A DNA stretch of 64,000 bases from Morganella morganii (GTDB lineage: Bacteria > Pseudomonadota > Gammaproteobacteria > Enterobacterales > Enterobacteriaceae): contig NZ_NRQY01000001.1 in the NCBI RefSeq assembly GCF_003996855.1, forward strand, positions 1,288,908-1,352,907. The letters run 5' to 3'. The notes under the pieces are model-generated. The model was not told the DNA's origin. It saw only the letters and a program-made list of their open reading frames with translations, and made no database searches. This document shows, in pieces, positions 49,652-57,948 of the stretch; the first letter of the stretch is position 1; every line of letters begins with the position of its first letter. A program made the position numbers and the translations under genes.

Positions 49652-50665
49652 TCATAAAACAAGCATTCCCATTCCCCGCTTTACCTGATCCAGTGTCTGT
49701 TGTGTCACTTCCCGTGCTTTTTCTGTTCCGCTGCGGATCACCGAGAGCAGATACGGTTTATCCGCCATCAGCCGTGCCCGCTCTTCCCGGATTGGTGCCA
49801 GCAGTGCCTGCAGGCACTCATTCAGTACCGCCTTGCACTCCCTGTCGCCCAACCCGCCCGCCTGATAGCGGGCTTTCATCTCTGCTACCCGTGCCATATC
49901 CGGATGGAATGCATCAAGATAAGTAAACACCACATTCCCCTCAATCCGGCCCGGATCAGACACCCGCAGATGCTGCGGATCAGTAAACATAGCATTGACG
50001 GCGCGGGTCAGTTCATCCGCACTGACGGAGAGGTTAATCGCATTGCCCAGTGATTTTGACATCTTGCCGTTACCGTCAATCCCCGGCAAACGGCCGGTTT
50101 TACCGACTTCAGCACGGCAGTGAACCAGTAGTTCCTGTCCGGTAATATTATTCACTTTACTGACAATCTCATTAGTTTGTTCAATCATCGGCAGCTGATC
50201 TTCCCCGGCCGGCACCAGATCCGCTTTAAACGCGGTGATATCCGCCGCCTGGCTGACCGGATAGATCAGAAATCCGGCGGGCAGTGTGCGGGAAAACTGC
50301 TTCTGAATAATTTCCTGTTTAACTGTCGGATTACGCTCCAGCCGGGAAACCGTCACCAGATTGAGATACAGCAGAGTCAGCTCTGCCAGAGCGGGCAGCG
50401 CGGATTGCAGACAAATTACCGAACGGGCGGGATCGATTCCTGCCGCCAGATAATCCGCTGCCACATCATAAAAATAGCGGTTTACTTTTTCCGGCTGCGT
50501 GCCGTTATCCGTCAGTCCCTGCATATCCGCCATCAGAATATATTGCACAGCAGCATGCTGGAGAGTGACCCGCTGTTGCAGCGAGCCGGTATAGTGCCCG
50601 AGATGTAGCGGTCCGGTAATGCGGTCACCGGTCAGAATAACGGGGCGGGTGTGATGAGCAGACAT
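49652..50665 (-). CDS. trpS: Accessory tryptophanyl-tRNA synthetase (TrpS2 type)
   Basis: 337-residue class I synthetase charging tRNA-Trp. HIGH-type motif GPLHLGHYTGSL near the N-terminus, KMSKS in NGKMSKSLGN, and the Trp/ATP-binding VPAGEDQ. The sequence (LVTVSRLERNPTVKQE, AGFLIYPVSQAADITAFKA) belongs to a clade typical of Firmicutes and of second, often indolmycin-insensitive enzymes, and differs from E. coli TrpS beside dam-gph. I infer a second, probably acquired copy. Its 5' region carries a Trp-codon leader and terminator (50726-50848). The ATG at 50665 has AGAGGA upstream. Confidence 0.9.
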   Translation of the reverse strand: MSAHHTRPVILTGDRITGPLHLGHYTGSLQQRVTLQHAAVQYILMADMQGLTDNGTQPEKVNRYFYDVAADYLAAGIDPARSVICLQSALPALAELTLLYLNLVTVSRLERNPTVKQEIIQKQFSRTLPAGFLIYPVSQAADITAFKADLVPAGEDQLPMIEQTNEIVSKVNNITGQELLVHCRAEVGKTGRLPGIDGNGKMSKSLGNAINLSVSADELTRAVNAMFTDPQHLRVSDPGRIEGNVVFTYLDAFHPDMARVAEMKARYQAGGLGDRECKAVLNECLQALLAPIREERARLMADKPYLLSVIRSGTEKAREVTQQTLDQVKRGMGMLVL

Positions 50666-50725
50666 ACGAATTCCTCTTTATAAAGTGATAAGAGGCCGCC
50701 GGGGTGAATGCAATATGTCTGAAAT

Positions 50726-50753
50726 AAAATCGCCGCACTCCGGCGGCGATTTT
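50726..50753 (-). terminator. Attenuator terminator upstream of trpS2
   Basis: On the minus strand AAAATCGCCGC (50743-50753) pairs with GCGGCGATTTT (50726-50736) to form an 11-bp stem ending in TTTTATTT, 60 bases before the trpS2 start and five bases after the leader stop codon. An earlier segment (GCGGCG at 50782-50787) can pair with CGCCGC of the first arm (50743-50748) and prevent it. Confidence 0.75.
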
Positions 50754-50758
50754 TGAAA

Positions 50759-50848
50759 TTAAAACTGAATAACAAAACCGGCGCCGCACGTTGTGCGCCA
50801 CCAGAAATCATTATGTGATAAACAGAGTGTAATTTTATTATTCATCAT
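50759..50848 (-). CDS. Trp-rich leader peptide of the trpS2 attenuator
   Basis: A 29-codon frame (28 if the second ATG is used) reading MMNNKITLCL, then HNDFWWRTTC with two adjacent Trp codons (50798-50803), ending VIQF and TAA. It lies in the 5' region of a tryptophanyl-tRNA synthetase and just before an intrinsic terminator. The Trp pair overlaps the first arm of a GGCGC/GCGCC hairpin (50795-50799 and 50780-50784) that competes with the antiterminator. Ribosome stalling at these codons when charged tRNA-Trp is scarce would let RNA polymerase proceed. The ribosome site is weak. Confidence 0.7.
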   Translation of the reverse strand: MMNNKITLCLSHNDFWWRTTCGAGFVIQF

Positions 50849-51114
50849 ACTGACAATGTACAACCTTTATACCTTATTGCTACTCTTTTTTTCTCCGCGA
50901 CGGATATTTTCATTTCTGCTGTTTTTATTTACATACTTTATTCTTTGTCAGTTTACCCTGGTAAAAATGACAAATCATGACAATAAATTAGTTTTCTTTC
51001 ATTGAGTTACCGTCTTTATCCGGTAGAATCAGTCAGTGAAGACACATTATGATTTAGCACCCTCTGCCGGAGAATGTTTATCGGATCAGATTAAAATTAC
51101 GTTAAGGAGAATAT

Positions 51115-51192
51115 ATGTTTTTACTGACACTCGGATTTATTATCTTGTCCTGCCTGTTTGCCACAGTCATGAGCCCGAAATGGGATGATTAA
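51115..51192 (+). CDS. MgtS-like small membrane protein
   Basis: 25 codons with a strong ribosome site (AAGGAGA, four bases before ATG 51115). One hydrophobic helix (FLLTLGFIILSCLFATVM) is followed by SPKWDD. E. coli MgtS (YneM, 31 residues) also is a single helix ending in HKWDD and protects the Mg transporter MgtA from proteolysis at low Mg. The transcription unit is monocistronic with its own terminator. Homology rests on a short motif, so function is inferred. Confidence 0.65.
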   Translation: MFLLTLGFIILSCLFATVMSPKWDD

Positions 51193-51218
51193 ATGAACAC
51201 AGACTTATTGTCTCTCTG

Positions 51219-51258
51219 AACGCCTTTCAGTGTTATCTCAAAACTGAAAGGCGTTTTT
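51219..51258 (+). terminator. Terminator of the small-protein mRNA
   Basis: AACGCCTTTCAG (51219-51230) and CTGAAAGGCGTT (51244-51255) form a 12-bp stem followed by TTTTTATTT on the plus strand. Confidence 0.9.
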
Positions 51259-51363
51259 ATTTACGCTTTTGCTCAATACCCGGTTCTCCCTTCCCTGTAT
51301 AATAAGACACACTTTTTAACCAATCACTTTTTGACTAATTCATATAATTTAACTATTCTTAGC

Positions 51364-51430
51364 GTGTTACCAAGCTGAAAGTAACACCTGACGCCTCTGA
51401 ACCCGCCTTGTTTGTTCAGAGGTTTTTTTA
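51364..51430 (+). ncRNA. Candidate small RNA 1
   Basis: A promoter, TTGACT (51331-51336), 17 bases, TATTCT (51354-51359), is followed at once by GTGTTAC/GTAACAC (51364-51387) and a terminator CCTCTGAAC/GTTCAGAGG (51394-51422) with seven T. No ORF fits between. The unit would yield a two-hairpin RNA of about 65 nt. I do not recognise it as a known sRNA. Confidence 0.6.
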
Positions 51431-51630
51431 TCCCCCCGGGAAAAACACTGATAACTCTCTTAACAATACATTGTATATGCTGAAAAAATCATGCATTGAC
51501 GTAATATCCCTGCCTGACACAAATCACTACGTGTAAATACTGAAAATAGCAACAGAGACATTTTTGTGCTGTACATCTCCCGCACAATAGCTATATTGAT
51601 AAGCAGTTTTAATTAATTGATATTCACATT

Positions 51631-51706
51631 ACTGGCCTGTTCCTGACCTTGCAGGAACTATTTCTGATATGATTTACCCGCACACTCACCTGTGCGGGTA
51701 TTTTTT
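51631..51706 (+). ncRNA. Candidate small RNA 2
   Basis: TTGATA (51596-51601), 17 bases, GATATT (51619-51624) is a plausible promoter. The transcript from about 51631 would contain GTTCCTG/CAGGAAC (51639-51658) and a strong terminator TACCCGCACA/TGTGCGGGTA (51675-51700) with six T, about 76 nt. The T-run is only on the plus strand, so it does not serve the minus-strand gene that ends at 51711. Confidence 0.55.
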
Positions 51707-51710
51707 ATTC

Positions 51711-51956
51711 TCAGGATGAAGGACAACAGCAGGATTTTTTTCCGGTTAATGCCGCTTCCTGCACCGGCGGACAGGCCACTGTTCCGTAAGAACAAAATAC
51801 ACAGCAGTCTCCCGGAAGTGGTTTTAATAATGTATGGCAGTGCTCACATTCATAAAACCACTGACAGGCATTCACCGGCATCGTTTCTGTTTTTTCTGAA
51901 CCGCAAACCGGACAACGCAGTGTCGACTGCAACTCAACTTCTGCTGAACTCCCCAT
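51711..51956 (-). CDS. GDCCVxC-domain small Cys-rich protein
   Basis: 81 residues with five Cys pairs: CPVCG and CEHC (zinc-ribbon-like), the signature GDCCVFCSYG, and a terminal SCCCPSS. GDCCVxC proteins are small proteins of unknown function, some of which are selenoproteins and some found near mercury or metal genes; here all positions are ordinary Cys codons. No mer genes are nearby. Monocistronic and convergent with candidate small RNA 2. Confidence 0.8.
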   Translation of the reverse strand: MGSSAEVELQSTLRCPVCGSEKTETMPVNACQWFYECEHCHTLLKPLPGDCCVFCSYGTVACPPVQEAALTGKKSCCCPSS

Positions 51957-52050
51957 TTATTTATGCCTCTGATATTATTGTGACATCGTATATAACAAGA
52001 TTATCATATCTGTATTCTTTCCGCCCGCTCACATAGTATGCGTCGTGCAT

Positions 52051-52073
52051 AAAAAGGTCACCGCAGTGACCTT
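52051..52073 (-). terminator. Terminator of the 87-residue protein gene
   Basis: AAGGTCAC and GTGACCTT (52054-52073) with a 4-base loop; the minus strand continues TTTTT. Confidence 0.8.
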
Positions 52074-52083
52074 ATATATTATA

Positions 52084-52347
52084 TTATTTACGCGGACTGA
52101 ATCGCTCTTTATTAGCCTGAGATAATGCAGATGCCGCAAACGCTTTGGTTTTTTCATCATACTGATCACTTTTCAGTACATCCGAAGCCAGTGTCTCCAT
52201 GTCCGCTCCGGTTTGTTTTGTGGTATTTGATTGTGCCAATACGGATGCTGCCAGTTTCTTAATCAGAGGAGATGAATTTTTATCTGCCAGTACGCCGGCG
52301 GCTTGTGATGCTAATTTTGCAGAGGTTTGTTTTTTATTGATAGTCAT
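52084..52347 (-). CDS. Small helical protein with internal repeat, unknown
   Basis: 87 residues, Ala/Lys/Ser-rich and probably all helix. Two similar halves are visible: AKLASQAAGVLADKNSS..KKLAASVLAQ and METLASDVLKSDQYD..KAFAASALSQ. There is no signal peptide and no Cys. The ATG at 52347 has AGGAGT upstream and a terminator follows, so it is a genuine monocistronic gene. I do not recognise the family. Confidence 0.7.
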   Translation of the reverse strand: MTINKKQTSAKLASQAAGVLADKNSSPLIKKLAASVLAQSNTTKQTGADMETLASDVLKSDQYDEKTKAFAASALSQANKERFSPRK

Positions 52348-52499
52348 AATATTACTCCTGTAAGTGAATATCCCGGATAAAACATAGAGTATTCACGTCT
52401 CATATTCAAGCAATATAACCTCCGGTAATACCATATTAGCATTACTTAGAAAAAGGAATAAATAACACAATATTAAGCATCATAATCCTTCGCATACCT

Positions 52500-53392
52500 T
52501 TATTTTTTCGCGGAAGAACAAAAGTAAATCCCGGATATAATTAAGATACCACTTAAAAAGTGATAGCTGTGTAATTTCTCACTGAGGAAAAGGACACCGA
52601 AGAAGCCGCCACTTAACGGAATCAGGTGTGAGAAAATCTCCCCCCTTGTTGCTCCGATCGTTAATATTCCTTTATTCCATAATAAATATGATAGCCATGA
52701 CGGGAAAATAACCAGATAAGCAAGCCCGAATATAAACAGAGGTGATGCATAATTACCAATATTACTGATCTGAAAATCATGCAAAAACAGATAAATAATC
52801 AGTATCGGCAACATCATCAGGCTACCGGTAACCGAACTGATGGCCACGAACGCATTACCGTTCACCTCACGGGGTTTCAGCCTTAAAAAAGCACAATACA
52901 ATGCCCAGCTGATGACAGATCCCAGAGCCCACAAATCCCCTTTATTCAAATGACTGATGACTTTTGCAAAATTCAGGTCGCCTTTAAATATGAGATAAAT
53001 TACACCCAGCGTACTCAATAATACGCCGATATAATTTTTACCCTGGATTTTTTCTTTAAACACCAGTGCATTTATCAGCAAAACGATCGATGGCGTTGCA
53101 GACATATAAATTGCAGCATTAAGTGCTGTCGTATATTGCAGACCGATATACAATGTGACCGGGAATAAAACCTGTCCGCATAACGACAGGAAAAAATAAT
53201 TCCTTTCGCCTTTTTCATAAATACCCACTGCTGTTTCACCTGACTGAAATACAGCGTCATCAGTAAAACGGCGGTCACCAGCCAGCGTAATTGCGACAAA
53301 ATAACCGGATCGGCCTCAGACACCAAAAGGTGTCCGACAACATAGTTTCCGCCCCAGAAACACGCCGCCAGCGTTAAGAATAAATAAGGCAT
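52500..53392 (-). pseudogene. EamA/DMT transporter, frameshifted
   Basis: Ten-helix drug/metabolite transporter. The first 70 codons (LFLTLAACFWGGNYVVG, PVILSQLRWLVTAVL, up to KKAKGIIF) are in one frame. In a run of six T on the minus strand (about 53190-53197) the frame moves by one; FLSLCGQVLFPVTLY continues to 52500. Adding one T gives 297 residues, the normal EamA length. Second EamA repeat: GDLWALGSVISWALY. Without the correction, only a non-functional stub is made. Confidence 0.8.
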
Positions 53393-53611
53393 ATCCTGCT
53401 CCCCGTTTGGTCAGTATTTATCCGACCGTAACACGGCACCTCCGGTGCGGGCTTGTTATTTATCAAAATAGTTATGAATTTTAAAAAAATTTTTAATGGG
53501 TTACATCTACAATTTATCGCATTAATACATAAATGCCCGGTACAGAAATTATCACTACTGACAATTTCTGTCACTCGCCGGCACTATAATAAGAAAAAAT
53601 CAGGAGGTAAT

Positions 53612-53998
53612 ATGTTCAGGCCAAACAGTATTATTTTGTATGTCAGTGACACAGAAAAAAGTACCCGTTTTTATACCAGACTACTCAACGCTGAGCCCGT
53701 TGAGCAATATAGTGAATTTTCTGTTTTTGTCTTATCTGATGGCATGATATTAGGGCTTCAGGCAAAGTCCGGCATCGATCCGGCACCACAGCCCCACATT
53801 GGCGGTGCGGAAATATGTATGTCTGATGTCAGTAACCGGGAAGTCGATGATATCTATTGCAGATGGTGTGAACTGGGCGTGGAAATTATTATGAAACCCG
53901 TGATGCTGGATTTCGGTTATACCTTCGTGGCAACCGATCCTGACGGTCATCGTCTGAGAGTCTGCGCGACAGATACCACAAATATCGCGCCTTATTAA
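53612..53998 (+). CDS. VOC-family (glyoxalase fold) protein
   Basis: 128-residue vicinal-oxygen-chelate protein made of two beta-alpha-beta-beta-beta modules: SIILYVSDTEKSTRFYTRLL at the start, FVLSDGMILGLQ, and TFVATDPDGHRLRVC near the end. Such stand-alone proteins include glyoxalases, dioxygenases and antibiotic-binding proteins, and no residue pattern decides here. The start at 53612 has CAGGAGG upstream; the longer open frame to 53453 is not protein-like. Confidence 0.85.
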   Translation: MFRPNSIILYVSDTEKSTRFYTRLLNAEPVEQYSEFSVFVLSDGMILGLQAKSGIDPAPQPHIGGAEICMSDVSNREVDDIYCRWCELGVEIIMKPVMLDFGYTFVATDPDGHRLRVCATDTTNIAPY

Positions 53999-54161
53999 GC
54001 CATATGAACTGCATAATATTGAGAAAGCTAAATCTTTTCCTGACAAAGGTATTCCTTTTCCGTCATCATTTTGCCGGGCCACCAGCTGACGTTGCTGCCT
54101 GTATCGGTAACTACACTGTGGATTCGTTTTTTTGTTTCTCCCCGCACACTCACCGCATAAA

Positions 54162-54187
54162 AAAGCCCCGCTATTTAGCGGGGCTTT
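54162..54187. terminator. Bidirectional terminator
   Basis: AAAGCCCCGCTA and TAGCGGGGCTTT, a 12-bp stem between the convergent VOC and 54233 genes, with T/A tails on both sides. Confidence 0.85.
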
Positions 54188-54232
54188 ATTTTAATTATTT
54201 CAAATATTAAATTTTATTGATTTGCTGAAGAA

Positions 54233-54730
54233 TTAATTCAGGTCACAGTTAAATGTTTTTTTGTCATTTCCATTGATAAAACTTTCGATACAATTGATTT
54301 TATCAACTAACGCTTTTGACTCAGATGCAGATAACATATTAACCTCATTATTCACATCAAATGCAGATTTATAGTAAGGCAACATTGAAATCAAGTCAGA
54401 GTTTATAAATTTATTCATATCATGATTTCTTACTCTTACCTCCCGCAGCATCAATAATTTTGAGTCCGCATACTTAATTATCACCGAGGGAGCAGGATAA
54501 TACTGTAATAATAATCCGTAATATTTTACAGCAACGCCGTGGTCGCTGTTCACATTAGCCGGTTTATCCATTTCAACCGTACTATGCGGTGCCCCTTCCT
54601 TCAATTTACCAATAACAAGGATAGGGTCTGCTGCCTGCTCAACGTCAGTTAATAAATATTTATTTTCATCAGCAAAAGACACGGTGCTCATGCTAATTAG
54701 TAACAACAATACGCCCAACATCTTTTCCAT
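54233..54730 (-). CDS. Secreted protein, probable effector immunity protein
   Basis: 165 residues with a clear signal peptide (GVLLLLISMSTVSFA) and two Cys near the C-terminus (KINCIESF and FNCDLN), so it is periplasmic. I do not recognise a family. It overlaps by 38 bases the end of a truncated effector-like frame (54693-54902), an arrangement typical of type VI effector-immunity pairs whose immunity protein is periplasmic. ATG 54730 has AGGAG upstream. Immunity is inferred from context only. Confidence 0.55.
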   Translation of the reverse strand: MEKMLGVLLLLISMSTVSFADENKYLLTDVEQAADPILVIGKLKEGAPHSTVEMDKPANVNSDHGVAVKYYGLLLQYYPAPSVIIKYADSKLLMLREVRVRNHDMNKFINSDLISMLPYYKSAFDVNNEVNMLSASESKALVDKINCIESFINGNDKKTFNCDLN

Positions 54731-54902
54731 TACCACTCCTGCACCGGATTAAGTATTCATATAACACAGTCCAACTTGCGACATCGACAGTAACACACCC
54801 TGCACTAATAGTACCCGGATGCAAATAACGATCATTATTGCGGGCAACCGCATTTCCACTCCCCAGGTAGAACCCGTTTTTAGCATATTTTGTCCCAGAC
54901 AT
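54693..54902 (-). pseudogene. C-terminal remnant of a cell-wall effector (Tlde1/L,D-transpeptidase-like)
   Basis: 69 codons from ATG 54902 with an in-frame stop a few codons upstream. The stretch YLHPGTISAGCVTVD resembles the catalytic S-x-GC-V region of L,D-transpeptidase-like enzymes, including Tlde1 type VI effectors, followed by WTVLYEYLI and a final VGRIVV strand. The N-terminal part is missing. Next to it is an integrase remnant, so the effector gene was probably truncated during loss of a mobile island. Confidence 0.45.
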
Positions 54903-54947
54903 GTAGCCACAAATAAATAATTATAAAAATCAGTAATTTATATATTT

Positions 54948-55436
54948 TTATTGCCTGCTGGTACTGAGTTTGAGGAGTGAGTAAAGGCAGATATTTTTTC
55001 CGCTGGCATAAAGAGGAGCGCCAAATTTCCAGACACGCCGTAGTTCTGCAAACAATTCCAGTGCGTAACTGTTAGTCTTCGTGTCAATCCATAAATCAAG
55101 TACATCAATAAGCTTTGTATATTTAACATCACAAAATACTTCTCTTGCCCCGAATGCAGACTTAATTTGTTTCAGACGACAACAGTAAGTACCAAAGCTT
55201 CCCTCGCTAAGCTTATGACGTTTTACTTTCGCCTCCATATCCGCCTCATAACGCGCTAAGACGCCATGAACTGACTCAGCTGATAAACCCTCCCTGCCAA
55301 TCTCGTGCGCTTTTTCACGGGCCATTGCCAGCGATAATTCAGGCCATTGACCCAGTTTACGTCCTTTAAGCTGCATCCCTTTAGGAAACTCGGCATAAAT
55401 GGTAACCTTACCGCCACGGCTGAAATCGAGCCGCAA
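54948..55436 (-). pseudogene. Tyrosine-recombinase integrase remnant
   Basis: Starts with a TTG-preceded GGKVTIYAEFPKGMQLKG and LGQWPELSLAMAREKAHEIG, the arm-binding domain of tyrosine integrases, followed by a helical core-binding domain (SYALELFAELRRVWKFGA). The catalytic domain with R-H-R-Y is absent and the N-terminus is cut by a nearby stop. It is the only trace of a mobile element in this part of the window. No tRNA gene or attachment repeat is visible beside it. Confidence 0.6.
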
Positions 55437-55710
55437 AAAATTGTCTCTTTCGTACTATGTTCTGCGCGATTTTTTGAGATAATTTAAGATAGTGACAGCC
55501 GCAGTAACACAACGTGACATAAAATATCCATATTTTGCAGTAAGTTATAGAGAGGTTCACAAACCAGGGTATTTTCAGGCAGGAGTAAAGGCTTGTGTTG
55601 CTGATTTGTGTTCCTGAAACAGGAAAACCAAGGTTATAATACTGGTTATATTTACAGAAACCGGTCAAAGAGTAACGTATAAGTGCAAGATATAAGTTAC
55701 TGAATTTTAA

Positions 55711-55995
<285 letters not shown>

Positions 55996-56001
55996 GTGGA
56001 A

Positions 56002-56027
56002 AGATGTGCCCGTGGCCGGGCCCATCT
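56002..56027. terminator. Hairpin between yfhL and acpS
   Basis: AGATG-T-GCCCG (56002-56012) pairs with CGGGC-C-CATCT (56017-56027), 10 bp with one mismatch, between convergent genes. Confidence 0.55.
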
Positions 56028-56028
56028 G

Positions 56029-56415
56029 TCAGGTATTTGTTTCGAGAATAACCGTTGCACAGGCGTGATGACGCTCGTCGGCGATCGAGACATGGTAGTG
56101 TGTGACTTCACGGGCAGCAGCCAGCTCTCCGGCGTAGCCGAGGAAGGTCAGATTGGGTTTTCCGAGTGAGTCATTACTGACCTCAAACTGGTTAAATGCC
56201 AGCCCCTGCCGTATCCCCGTTCCCAGTGCTTTGGATGCCGCTTCTTTGACAGCAAACCGCTTGGCCAGAAAACGCACCGGCTGTTTATGCTGCCGGTAGA
56301 CGTCCCATTCCGCCTCACTGAGGATTCGTTTTGCGAAGCGGTCACCGGAACGCCCGATAACCGCTTCGATACGACTTATTTCAACAATATCCGTACCAAT
56401 GCCGACAATTGCCAT
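56029..56415 (-). CDS. acpS: Holo-[acyl-carrier-protein] synthase
   Basis: 128-residue phosphopantetheinyl transferase that activates ACP. Mg-binding Asp in [14 protein letters not shown] and Glu in [14 protein letters not shown]; end [10 protein letters not shown]. The ATG overlaps the pdxJ stop by one base, so the two are coupled. Last gene of rnc-era-recO-pdxJ-acpS. Confidence 0.96.
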   Translation of the reverse strand: MAIVGIGTDIVEISRIEAVIGRSGDRFAKRILSEAEWDVYRQHKQPVRFLAKRFAVKEAASKALGTGIRQGLAFNQFEVSNDSLGKPNLTFLGYAGELAAAREVTHYHVSIADERHHACATVILETNT

Positions 56416-57146
56416 TAACGACGGGCTTCCCGCAACAGGGTTTTCATGTCTGCGACTGCCGCAGCCAGTCCGCTGAAGACGGCACGACCAATAATTGCGT
56501 GGCCGATATTCAGTTCATAAATAGCCGGCAGTGCCGCTACACGCTGAACGTTATGATAGTTAAGACCGTGTCCGGCATTCACTTTCAGTCCTTTACCTGC
56601 CGCATAAGCAACCGCATCTTTAATACGGACAAATTCTTTATCTTCTTCCTGAGACGTTTCCGCATCCGCATAAGCACCGGTGTGGATTTCAATAAACGGT
56701 GCGCCGACATCATCCGCCGCATCAATCTGAGTATGATCAGGATCGATAAACAGAGAGACTTTAATCCCGGCTTCAGTCAGACGTTTAACCGCACGGGCAA
56801 TTTTTTCTTTCTGACCCGCGACATCCAGCCCGCCTTCCGTCGTCACTTCCTGACGCTTTTCCGGTACCAGGCAGCAGAACGCCGGTTTGATACGGCAGGC
56901 GATATCCACCATCTCGTCGGTGACGGCCATTTCCAGATTCATACGGGTCTGAATGGTTTGTCTCAGCAATTCCACATCGCGATCAGTAATATGACGGCGG
57001 TCTTCGCGCAGATGCACAGTGATACCTTCCGCACCCGCCTGCTCTGCGACAAATGCCGCCTGAACCGGGTCCGGATAGTTGGTGCCGCGTGCGTTACGGA
57101 CAGTTGCAATGTGGTCAATGTTGACACCCAATAAAACTTCACTCAT
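56415..57146 (-). CDS. pdxJ: Pyridoxine 5'-phosphate synthase
   Basis: 243-residue TIM-barrel enzyme, final step of de novo vitamin B6 synthesis (1-deoxyxylulose phosphate plus aminoacetone phosphate). Landmarks: [49 protein letters not shown] and [10 protein letters not shown]. Full length. It follows recO by 36 bases. Confidence 0.97.
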   Translation of the reverse strand: MSEVLLGVNIDHIATVRNARGTNYPDPVQAAFVAEQAGAEGITVHLREDRRHITDRDVELLRQTIQTRMNLEMAVTDEMVDIACRIKPAFCCLVPEKRQEVTTEGGLDVAGQKEKIARAVKRLTEAGIKVSLFIDPDHTQIDAADDVGAPFIEIHTGAYADAETSQEEDKEFVRIKDAVAYAAGKGLKVNAGHGLNYHNVQRVAALPAIYELNIGHAIIGRAVFSGLAAAVADMKTLLREARR

Positions 57147-57182
57147 TTTTTATCATCCTCCGGGTAACTTTTGTTATTCAGT

Positions 57183-57941
57183 TTAACCTTTTTCAGACGA
57201 AGAGGAACCACTGCGGTTATTTTCTTTTGAAACCAACGGCGGGCGCACAAATTGACGAAATAATTCGCGGCTTTTCAATGGCTTTCCGCCGAGATAGGGT
57301 TTTAAGGCGATGCGGGTGAAGCGTTTGGCGGCACGTAAAGTTTCCGCATCCGGAAATTCCCGGGCGGCAAGGGCTTTCAGTTCACGGCCGGTGAAACTGC
57401 TGTTGTCCACCACCAGACTGGCGATAAAGCCTTTTTCTTCGCGGTAGCGGTATGTCATGGTGTCAGAGACTTCCTGGCCGCTGCCCGCACAGTGAAGAAA
57501 ATCCACGCCGTAGCCGATGTGGTGCAGCAGTGCCAGTTCAAACTGACGCAGAGCCTGTTCCGGTGTGGTTTCGCTGGCCGCGAGATACTGAAGACAGCGC
57601 AGGTAATCAAAAAACAGGGCGGAACAGGTGACGCCGTTAGCCAGCACGCGGGAGAGCAGCTCATTGATATACAAACCGCTGTAAAGAACAGTGCCGGTGA
57701 GGGGTAATGCAAGGGAGATAGGATCCGCGTCACGCAGGGTTTTCAGTTCCCCGCGCCCGCCCCAGCGGATCAGCAGCGGCGTAAAGGGCTGTAATGCCCC
57801 TTTAAGACCGGAACGGCGGCGGCGTGCCCCTTTTGCCAGCAGGCGCTGCCGCCCTTCCTGTTCAGTGAACACATCCAGCATCAGACTGGTTTCACTGTAA
57901 GGGCGACTATGGAGTATAAATGCGCGCTGCCAGCCGTCCAT
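57183..57941 (-). CDS. recO: DNA repair protein RecO
   Basis: 252-residue recombination mediator that works with RecR to load RecA. N-terminal OB fold ([36 protein letters not shown]), helical core with [13 protein letters not shown] and LHCAGSG. Single Cys in the place of a zinc ribbon, as in E. coli. It has a Ser-rich, charged C-terminal tail. Gap to era of seven bases. Confidence 0.96.
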   Translation of the reverse strand: MDGWQRAFILHSRPYSETSLMLDVFTEQEGRQRLLAKGARRRRSGLKGALQPFTPLLIRWGGRGELKTLRDADPISLALPLTGTVLYSGLYINELLSRVLANGVTCSALFFDYLRCLQYLAASETTPEQALRQFELALLHHIGYGVDFLHCAGSGQEVSDTMTYRYREEKGFIASLVVDNSSFTGRELKALAAREFPDAETLRAAKRFTRIALKPYLGGKPLKSRELFRQFVRPPLVSKENNRSGSSSSEKG

Positions 57942-57948
57942 CGGTGTG

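Noticed and set aside
50726..50848. T-box riboswitch for trpS2
   Set aside because: No T-box sequence or specifier stem is visible, and T-boxes are not expected in Enterobacterales; the leader-peptide model fits better.
51692..52036. 114-residue plus-strand frame
   Set aside because: Antisense to the GDCCVxC gene and begins inside a terminator.
55408..55668. 86-residue minus-strand frame upstream of the integrase remnant
   Set aside because: Overlaps the integrase in another frame and reads as low-complexity AT-rich translation.
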